Source of the DNA: a virus | Direction: 5' to 3' (one strand) | DNA length: 32,374 nt | IMG/VR virus record: IMGVR_UViG_3300027847_001949 | Coordinates: 1-32,374 of that record | Shown: positions 26,351 through 32,374 of the stretch, one piece after another | Position numbering within the stretch: the first letter of the stretch is position 1 | How the letters are laid out: each line of letters opens with the position of its first letter | Notes under the pieces: model-generated | Seen by the model: the letters and a program-made list of their open reading frames with translations, nothing else | Told to the model about the DNA's origin: nothing | Database searches by the model: none | Position numbers and translations under genes: made by a program

Positions 26351-27943
26351 ATGTGTAACTCATCGTTACGGATGAAGGATTTTAAATATAAAGCAAAATT
26401 TTCAAGCACAATATTAGCATGCTCCCATTTAGAGTCCGAAGACTGGATCCCCTGGAATATCTCCAAAGCCTCGCTTGACTCCCTTCAGGGCTTAATGCCT
26501 AAGGGTATCGATCTAAATAAAAATATTGACCTTCTCGGAGTTGCATTCAATGCGGCCGTGGTTAATAGGTTTAATCGTAATGGAGATGGAATTAACACTG
26601 CTACAGCCCTCCAAATCAAAGATTATTTTGTTAATAAGCCAGCAAATATTGAACATCAAAGACAGAAGGTAGTTGGCCATGTCGTAGGAAGTTCCTTTAG
26701 CGGGTTTAAAACTAACAACCTTTTATCGGACGAAGAAATAGAGCACCTTAGCGGGCCTTTCAATATCGCTTTAGCCGCCGTGGTTTATAAAACTGTAAAC
26801 CCTGGCTTTGCTGCAGCCCTGGAAGGAGAAGAAAAAAATAAATTCAATAAAGAGATTTCCGCTAGTTGGGAAATTGGGTTTAGCGATTTCGCTATCGCCC
26901 TTGGGAGCAAAAATTTAAGCGAGGCAGAAATTATTAGAGACTCGTCGAAAATTAAAGATTTTGAAAAATATTTAAGAGCCGAAGGCGGAGAAGGGGTAAC
27001 AGATGATGGAGTTGAAGTATATCGTTTGGTGCAGGGAGAAGTTTATCCCTTAGGTATCGGCTTTACCACAAATCCTGCGGCTGATGTAGAAGGGGTGCAT
27101 GTAATAGAAGACCCCTCTCATGAGATCCTTCCAACCATGAAACGCCAAGAGAAATCTAAACAAAACATTTCACATTTAAATAAATCAACTGTAAACACTG
27201 AAAATTATAGAATTACTATGGAACAAGAAAAACTTATTCAAAAACTAGAAGAAATTCTGGACGATAAGCTTGAAAAGAAGGAATACGCTAAAGAAACGGT
27301 GGCTAGCATTGCTGGTGTCATTTCGGAAGCTATCCGAGTAAAGAGCGATCAATACGTTCAGGAAAAGAAGGAACTCGATCACGAGAAAGAGCGACTCGCA
27401 AAAGCTGAAGAAGAATTTAAGTCTTCTACCCAGGCACTTCAAGAACAGCTTCGGGTGACCGAGGAAAAAGTTGAAACCCTGGAGGGCGAAAAAAATGAGC
27501 GAGAAGCGAAGGCTCGGTTTAATTCCCGCATGGCGGCAATTGATGAAGAATACGAACTCGATGATGCAGATCGTCAAATTATAGCCTCAGAAATTAGCGT
27601 TCTCGCTGAAGATGAGGAAGCGTTTGGCCAGATTAAGGAAAAGTTCTCTGTTGTTTGGAAAACAAAGAGCAAAGCATATATCGAAGAGTATAATCAGAAA
27701 TTAGAAGCCCAAATAGAAGAAGAAGTCGGTAAACGCCTGGAATCCCTTGCGGAGGCTCAAGCATCGACACCACCTCAATCTTTTGAACCAAGTGAATCTG
27801 TCGAAGATGTTTTAGAAAACGCTGAGATAGAGGAAACGACGGTCGTAACTAATAATAGCGCAGAGGCCTCTAGACGGGATGAAACGTTAGCAGAAAAATT
27901 TCGATCAGTCTTTAACAAAGAAAACGTAAACATTAAATATTAA
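26351..27943 (+). CDS. prohead protease-scaffold fusion
   Basis: 530 residues. Residues about 45-270 resemble a prohead maturation protease: LGVAFNAAVVNRFNRNGDGI, NIEHQRQKVVGHV with a candidate catalytic histidine, then ISASWEIGFSDFAI. Residues 290-480 are a long Glu/Lys coiled coil typical of scaffold (KELDHEKERLAKAEEEFKSS). Fusing protease and scaffold is known in tailed phages. An internal ATG at 27218 (residue 290), preceded by AAAATTATAGAATTACT, could give the scaffold alone. No Shine-Dalgarno site at the first ATG; ATG at 26372 is an alternative. Confidence 0.75.
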   Translation: MCNSSLRMKDFKYKAKFSSTILACSHLESEDWIPWNISKASLDSLQGLMPKGIDLNKNIDLLGVAFNAAVVNRFNRNGDGINTATALQIKDYFVNKPANIEHQRQKVVGHVVGSSFSGFKTNNLLSDEEIEHLSGPFNIALAAVVYKTVNPGFAAALEGEEKNKFNKEISASWEIGFSDFAIALGSKNLSEAEIIRDSSKIKDFEKYLRAEGGEGVTDDGVEVYRLVQGEVYPLGIGFTTNPAADVEGVHVIEDPSHEILPTMKRQEKSKQNISHLNKSTVNTENYRITMEQEKLIQKLEEILDDKLEKKEYAKETVASIAGVISEAIRVKSDQYVQEKKELDHEKERLAKAEEEFKSSTQALQEQLRVTEEKVETLEGEKNEREAKARFNSRMAAIDEEYELDDADRQIIASEISVLAEDEEAFGQIKEKFSVVWKTKSKAYIEEYNQKLEAQIEEEVGKRLESLAEAQASTPPQSFEPSESVEDVLENAEIEETTVVTNNSAEASRRDETLAEKFRSVFNKENVNIKY

Positions 27944-27948
27944 AAACT

Positions 27949-28644
27949 ATGGCACTTAGAATCTTACCATTTCGGCAATATGTCGAGCAAGATGTCATCA
28001 ATCTTTATGCCCTGGATGGAGCTGACGTTAATTCGCAGCTTGATACTAAGGGCAATGGGGATGCTGGCACTTTTGTTTCGATATCGGCGGGAGCCCTGAA
28101 CGATGGTCCAGTTCAATACGTAACCTCTTCCTACCTGGGTAAAACCGATTACCCTCATATTGGTAGAGATCAATATCCCGTTAATGTCCTCCGCGTTGGA
28201 GCGGCGGCGACAGGAGATTCCGTATTGGGCATGACCCTAAATCAGACAGCGACCCACGATGAAAACGGAGAAAAACTTCTCTATTACCCTCAAAAAGCTC
28301 TTGAAAATCAGGCTGTTCTTTCGGGACAGGCTGTACCTGTTTTAAGCCGCGGAGTCGTTACTCTCGCAGGTGGGACAGGAACCTCTGTTGGGGGGAGCTT
28401 CGGCAATAACGCATACATTGATGATGCGAATTGGGTGATAGGGGGAAATTTTGTTATCGCCGCGGGCGGTCTAGGAAAAGTTTCAGGTGTTGGGTTAACC
28501 TACACACTTGTTGATCAACAGCAAAACGTAGGCGTCGTCCTGGCAACAGGAAGTCGAACCGCAGTAGCTACCGAGGATCAGTTCGCTGGTGCCGCGGGAT
28601 CAGTAGGAGCTTATTCCATCGTCAAGATTAACTGCGCTTTATAA
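27949..28644 (+). CDS. probable capsid decoration protein
   Basis: 231 residues: MALRILPFRQYVEQDVINLY, then Gly/Ala/Val-rich strands throughout (VLSRGVVTLAGGTGTSVGGS). Position between scaffold and capsid, high Gly/Ala and few charged residues suit a head-stabilising or decoration protein. I cannot match a named family. Starts 6 nt after the scaffold stop. Confidence 0.55.
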   Translation: MALRILPFRQYVEQDVINLYALDGADVNSQLDTKGNGDAGTFVSISAGALNDGPVQYVTSSYLGKTDYPHIGRDQYPVNVLRVGAAATGDSVLGMTLNQTATHDENGEKLLYYPQKALENQAVLSGQAVPVLSRGVVTLAGGTGTSVGGSFGNNAYIDDANWVIGGNFVIAAGGLGKVSGVGLTYTLVDQQQNVGVVLATGSRTAVATEDQFAGAAGSVGAYSIVKINCAL

Positions 28645-28665
28645 GTCTAGAGAGGACAAACAAAA

Positions 28666-29760
28666 ATGAAAATTACATTAAAAAGAACAGAAGAACAGTT
28701 GGAACTTATTAAGGCGATGGCCTCTAAGAACCGTGATACCGCTTATGAGGCACAAGCTGCCTTGGGCTCCTTCATGGGACCTATTTTAGCCGAAGTAATT
28801 AATAATGCTCCTGCTATAAGTAATCTCTTTAGTAGCTTAAGCTTCAATCCAGATGACAATCCATCTATCCCGTTGGACCTTTATTATGACATTACTGCTG
28901 CCGATTATGTTACGGTTTATTCGCAGTCAATGCCTGGAGGGCTCCCGACCAATCATGTGGCACCTACAGCCAGCGAACTTAAGTTTACTACTTACACTCT
29001 TGATAGTGCTGTAAGTTTTGATAAGCGTTACGCTGCTAAGAGCCGCCTTGATGTTGTTGGCAAATCTTTTACGAGAGTTGCTCAGGAAGTACTGCTTAAG
29101 CAGGAAAGAACTTCCGCTAATCTATTGCTTGGTACACTGGCTGATACCCAGGCAGCTGCTACTAGTCATACTGCTCTCTCTGCTTTCGCAGGGAACTTTT
29201 TACTTGGTGACCTTAATGCCCTTATTACTCTCTCTAAGAGGGTAAATTCTTCGTGGTCAGGTGGAACCCCTGATACAAAGCGGAACGGCGTCACCGATCT
29301 CTTGGTAAGTCCTGAGGTTGTGGAAGGTATTCGCGGTATGGCTTATAATCCTATCAATACGGAAACTGCAGATCATACCATTCCTGCGGCAGGCAATGAC
29401 GCGTGGGTAACTGCTCCCGATGAAATTCGGATGAAGTTATTTAATGACTCGGGCGAAATGGCTAGTTTCTTTGGTGTGAACATCATGGAAATCTGGCAGC
29501 TCGGTGCTGGACAGCAATTCACGAATATCTTCGCTGGTCTAGGGGCCATGGGCGGCAGAACTGATTTAGTTCTCGGCCTTGACCTTAGCAGAGACTCCCT
29601 CTTCAGGGCGGTAGTCTTGGATTCCGAAAGCGGGGCCGAATTCAGCCTTATGGCCGACGATCAATATAGCGTTCGTCAGCAGAAGATTGGGTACTATGGC
29701 TCCGTTGAAGAAGGCCGTATGGTTCTTGATAACCGTGCAGTCTACGGAGTATTGGTATAA
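28666..29760 (+). CDS. major capsid protein (probable)
   Basis: 364 residues. Position after protease-scaffold, length, strong codon regularity and a strand-rich pattern (YAAKSRLDVVGKSFTRVAQE; NGVTDLLVSPEVVEGIRGMA; FFGVNIMEIWQLGAGQQF) support an HK97-fold capsid. No membrane or enzyme motifs. A Shine-Dalgarno-like AGAGAGG precedes it. A strong intrinsic terminator follows, as is usual for the most highly expressed gene. No single diagnostic motif, hence not certain. Confidence 0.8.
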   Translation: MKITLKRTEEQLELIKAMASKNRDTAYEAQAALGSFMGPILAEVINNAPAISNLFSSLSFNPDDNPSIPLDLYYDITAADYVTVYSQSMPGGLPTNHVAPTASELKFTTYTLDSAVSFDKRYAAKSRLDVVGKSFTRVAQEVLLKQERTSANLLLGTLADTQAAATSHTALSAFAGNFLLGDLNALITLSKRVNSSWSGGTPDTKRNGVTDLLVSPEVVEGIRGMAYNPINTETADHTIPAAGNDAWVTAPDEIRMKLFNDSGEMASFFGVNIMEIWQLGAGQQFTNIFAGLGAMGGRTDLVLGLDLSRDSLFRAVVLDSESGAEFSLMADDQYSVRQQKIGYYGSVEEGRMVLDNRAVYGVLV

Positions 29761-29786
29761 TCTAAAATTAACATTCAACACTTTAA

Positions 29787-29814
29787 GGGGCTCCCATTCT
29801 GGGGGCCCTTTTTT
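29787..29814 (+). terminator. intrinsic terminator after capsid gene
   Basis: GGGGCTCCC pairs with GGGGGCCC across ATTCT, followed by TTTTTT. Confidence 0.85.
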
Positions 29815-29851
29815 GTTTCTCTGAAAGTGGATTTTTGTGTAGCTCTAGTTA

Positions 29852-29865
29852 GTATATTATAAATA
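29852..29865 (+). promoter_or_regulatory. late promoter (TATAAATA)
   Basis: GTATATTATAAATA; TATAAATA at 29858-29865 is identical to the T4 late -10 consensus. It follows the capsid terminator and starts the neck/tail unit. Here a 24-nt leader with a Shine-Dalgarno site is present. Confidence 0.6.
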
Positions 29866-29889
29866 TCAACCAAGGAACAAGGAGTTAAT

Positions 29890-30357
29890 ATGACAAAAAA
29901 AAATGAAACAAATAAGGGAAAGAAGGGGCGAGCACAAAAGCTGGATACGTTAAAAAAGGCGGATGGCAAAGAAGAAAAAAAGAAGCCAAGAGCCAAGCTG
30001 GACTCTTTAACACAAGCGCACGGTAAGGACGAGCGCCAGAAAGTTGCTATTGCGAGAGCTCAAGAGCTAGAGGAATTACTAGGAATCAAGGAGGTTAACC
30101 CCTTTGGTACCACTATTATCAGCGATTTTGAGGAAAAGATTCAAAGCCTTCCGATAGTAGACCTTCAGGCTTTGGCTGTAAAAACAGGAGTCTTCCCCAA
30201 TGGAACCCAGCGTAGCCTCAAGGGTAAATTAATTCGTGCTTTTCAGGAATACAATAAGTCAAGTATGGTCATTCCCTCCCCGCAACCAATTGGCATTAAA
30301 AATCAAGATACCGACGCCTATAAAGAAGCGCGGAGATTAATGCAGGAAGGATTGTAA
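29890..30357 (+). CDS. basic repeat protein with SAP/Rho-N-like domain
   Basis: 155 residues. The Lys-rich start contains two related repeats (KLDTLKKADGKEEKKKPRA; KLDSLTQAHGKDERQK). Residues 92-120 (LPIVDLQALAVKTGVFPNGT, then RSLKGKLIRAF) resemble a SAP or Rho N-terminal DNA/RNA-binding helix-turn-helix. Such small proteins follow the capsid gene in many phages as head or neck proteins. A Shine-Dalgarno AAGGAG precedes the ATG. Confidence 0.65.
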   Translation: MTKKNETNKGKKGRAQKLDTLKKADGKEEKKKPRAKLDSLTQAHGKDERQKVAIARAQELEELLGIKEVNPFGTTIISDFEEKIQSLPIVDLQALAVKTGVFPNGTQRSLKGKLIRAFQEYNKSSMVIPSPQPIGIKNQDTDAYKEARRLMQEGL

Positions 30358-30358
30358 C

Positions 30359-30880
30359 ATGAGCGACATTGGTGATTTAGCTACGTCAATCTGGGACACT
30401 GAATTTGGCGACGCTACTGGTGCCGCCATGCGCACTGCTGAGATCTCTTCGATTTCGGGCTGGCTTAGCGCTAATGTGGGGCTTTTAAATACGTGGATAT
30501 ATTCTACCTATAGTGGTACGACGCCAGGGAATATGGTGCCATCGGGCACTTTTAGGCTAGAAGAACAAGACATTTATACCCAGCTTTATCTCAAGCATTT
30601 TTACGAGAAGAAAGGTCGAAATGTCCTTCGGGGTATAGATGGGTCCCTCAATAATGATATCGATTGGATCCGTTTAAGAGAAGGGGATTCCATGATTGTT
30701 AGAAGTAATAAAACTGATGTGGCCAAATTATATCTTTCTTTAGCTGCAGAAGCCGAAGCTGAACTTAAGGATTTGACTTACTATTATAATTCCTATAAAT
30801 CTCCTCCTCGACAAGTGGCTGGAAACGATGGAAATACCAATCTAAAAAGTGGTTGCGGTAGCGTTTACGTTAACCTATAG
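30359..30880 (+). CDS. neck/head-completion protein (tentative)
   Basis: 173 residues, with LYLKHFYEKKGRNVLRGID and DWIRLREGDSMIVRSNKTDV. Size and place after the capsid fit a head-tail adaptor or neck protein, but I recognise no specific family. Shine-Dalgarno GGAAGG lies upstream, one base after the previous stop. Confidence 0.6.
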   Translation: MSDIGDLATSIWDTEFGDATGAAMRTAEISSISGWLSANVGLLNTWIYSTYSGTTPGNMVPSGTFRLEEQDIYTQLYLKHFYEKKGRNVLRGIDGSLNNDIDWIRLREGDSMIVRSNKTDVAKLYLSLAAEAEAELKDLTYYYNSYKSPPRQVAGNDGNTNLKSGCGSVYVNL

Positions 30881-30884
30881 GCTC

Positions 30885-31331
30885 ATGGCAGATTTTTTCA
30901 CATCGGGACAGAAGGCTAGTCTGGAAAACGTTTTCGTTAACGTTCATGACACTTTCGCCAGGAACATAACTATCTATAAAAAAAAGAAGTCTATTTTTGT
31001 TGCCACAAATCAAACCTATAATGCTTTGTATGCAAAAATACAGGATGCGGTCACTACTACCGAACAAGTTACCAAAACAGTCGTTTCTGCACGGGTGCAA
31101 TATATGTCCAAGCAGTATATCGAGGAGGAGTATGCTTTTCGGGCGCAAACCAATCTCCCCATTTCGGAAGGCCAGCTTCGAATTAAACTTAATGAAGCTG
31201 GGTATACGGCTTTTAAGTTCGCCGACAGAATAGAGATAGACGGTTCCGTATGGAAGATTAAGACTGATGCATCAAGAGTAGGCTTGTTTACCCCTCAGTT
31301 CTATACGTTATTTTTAGAAAGGGCTGATTAA
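30885..31331 (+). CDS. neck/tail-completion protein (tentative)
   Basis: 148 residues from the ATG at 30885, 4 nt after the previous stop; a start at 30849 would overlap. Strand-rich with PQFYTLFLERA at the end. Middle region VVSARVQYMSKQYIEEEYAF. Assigned only by position among virion assembly genes. Confidence 0.55.
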   Translation: MADFFTSGQKASLENVFVNVHDTFARNITIYKKKKSIFVATNQTYNALYAKIQDAVTTTEQVTKTVVSARVQYMSKQYIEEEYAFRAQTNLPISEGQLRIKLNEAGYTAFKFADRIEIDGSVWKIKTDASRVGLFTPQFYTLFLERAD

Positions 31332-31332
31332 C

Positions 31333-31929
31333 GTGCGCATTAATAGAAATATATTAAAAAAAGAATTAAGTAAGCAAGGTCTTCCTATTTTAGAAAAGAA
31401 AATTATGCCTCGATTAGAGAAGCAATTCGAAAACGCCAAAAAAGCAGCACTTCGCGCTTTTGAGAATCATCCCGTTACAAAGGAAATCGAAGCAGGGAAG
31501 GCTTCGGCGAATAGCAGTGGAACTCTCGGCGGTGAGGGTAGTCTATATTCTTTTATCGGTTTTAATGCGGGCGACGATCCCATTTCTAAATTAAGAGAAT
31601 TTTTGTCTTCTAAAATTCAGATAATAAATAAAGGGGCTCGCCAAAGCGACATGGTGTTTTATATTAGTGTAGACCTGCCATCAGAGGATGATTTAGCAGA
31701 AGTTACTCCATTGCCATGGGCCCCAGGAAGAAGCTGGGCAGAAGGAATAGAAAGGGGTTTAGCAGGCCTAGGCAACTATTTGGTTAAAGAAGATTCCCAA
31801 AGCCGTTCGGGAGGAGGAATTCAGGTGGAAGCTATGATAAGAAATTCTAGCTTTTCCACCACCCCTTATTTAACTCAAATCATTACCGATTTAATTAAAG
31901 CACTTCAACAAAATATTTCAATAGGATGA
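31333..31929 (+). CDS. tail-completion-like protein (tentative)
   Basis: 198 residues, GTG start directly after the previous stop. A basic helical N terminus (LKKELSKQGLPILEKKIMPR) is followed by GEGSLYSFIGFNAGDDPISK and PLPWAPGRSWAEGIERGLAG. Resembles HK97 gp10-type or neck proteins by plan only. Overlaps the next gene by ATGA. Confidence 0.55.
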   Translation: MRINRNILKKELSKQGLPILEKKIMPRLEKQFENAKKAALRAFENHPVTKEIEAGKASANSSGTLGGEGSLYSFIGFNAGDDPISKLREFLSSKIQIINKGARQSDMVFYISVDLPSEDDLAEVTPLPWAPGRSWAEGIERGLAGLGNYLVKEDSQSRSGGGIQVEAMIRNSSFSTTPYLTQIITDLIKALQQNISIG

Positions 31930-32374
31930 AGGTACAATTTGATCATACTCTCCAATCTAGTTTCTATCTTTGGTTTGACGATAGATTAACGCGGGTCGCC
32001 GAAGGAGTTTCGGCAGACATCGGCATGAATTTTAATTATTACGCAGAAACCAATGATGTACCTACAGGTTTAGATGCCTATTATGGCCCTTATAGACAAT
32101 TAGTATCAAATGGGACGGGGGTCCCGACAGGGGTTTATCTTGACGGGGTATTTACTCCGCAAAGTACGGACCCTGCTTCTTGGATGTTGATTGACCACAA
32201 TGAAGGGCGAGTTATTTTAGATCCCAATATTTACGGGAGCAACCTTACTGTAAGCGGTGATTTCCAAACCAAAGACTTTAATGTTTATATTACAAACGAC
32301 ACCGAAGAAGAGCTTTTAATAGAGGGTACCTTTTTATTGCCCGACGATAAAACCCAATTAGAAAATGTAGCAAA
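31926..32374 (+). CDS. virion structural protein, 3' end beyond window
   Basis: At least 149 residues, open at the window end. Strand-rich with FDHTLQSSFYLWFDDRLTRV, GPYRQLVSNGTGVPTGVYLD and LIDHNEGRVILDPNIYGSNL, typical of virion surface or neck/tail proteins. Start overlaps the previous stop (ATGA). No family assigned. Confidence 0.6.
   Translation, partial: MKVQFDHTLQSSFYLWFDDRLTRVAEGVSADIGMNFNYYAETNDVPTGLDAYYGPYRQLVSNGTGVPTGVYLDGVFTPQSTDPASWMLIDHNEGRVILDPNIYGSNLTVSGDFQTKDFNVYITNDTEEELLIEGTFLLPDDKTQLENVA

Overview
The window is part of the genome of a tailed double-stranded DNA phage (Caudoviricetes). Recognisable genes are large terminase (22381-24261), portal (24329-26344), a protease-scaffold fusion (26351-27943), a probable major capsid protein (28666-29760), PhoH-type ATPase (17704-18438), an ATP-dependent DNA ligase (4568-5752), a DUF932 protein and a GP88-family protein. 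PhoH and the GC-poor early region are typical of marine phages. The host is not fixed by the sequence. A secreted tryptophan-rich protein at 6118-6465 resembles wall or surface modules I associate with Verrucomicrobiota, which is only a weak hint.

Layout. Bases 1-16364 are an accessory/early region on the + strand: about 50 mostly tiny genes in short transcription units. A recurring unit begins with an A-rich tract and a promoter TTGAC[T/A]-N16-CAnACT with an extended -10 TGT. Then come one to five small genes and a 31-33 bp palindrome TTGGCACG-N17-CGTGCCAA, often next to an intrinsic terminator. The palindrome occurs 13 times and the promoter 17 times. Three 195-196 bp AT-rich cassettes (12859, 14038, 15538) and several pairs of duplicated small genes show that this region grew by local duplication. 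It also holds a tRNA-Leu(UAA), and a promoter-driven locus without a gene at 4140-4504 that folds into a tRNA-like element with an enlarged anticodon loop followed by a three-way-junction RNA.

Bases 16365-16569 separate converging transcripts. A four-gene minus-strand block (16570-17667) follows. A divergent promoter pair at 17668-17703 then opens the late region to the right: PhoH, a membrane GAF-like protein, a zinc-ribbon protein, a sigma-like factor, a possible small terminase, a zinc-finger ERCC4 nuclease, terminase, portal, protease-scaffold, decoration protein, capsid, and neck/tail-completion genes running off the end.

How it fits together. Two promoter classes are visible. The early class has host-like -35 and extended -10 boxes. 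The late class, GTGTATWATA placed directly before start codons, could be read by the phage's own sigma-like factor. In both classes many start codons lie where transcription should begin, implying leaderless mRNAs. A second group of early genes carries an AAAAACCA leader without a Shine-Dalgarno sequence, while several structural genes have clear Shine-Dalgarno sites. The best candidates for undescribed biology are the 4140-4504 RNA locus, the palindrome/operator/promoter cassette system, and the series of 20-40 residue membrane peptides.
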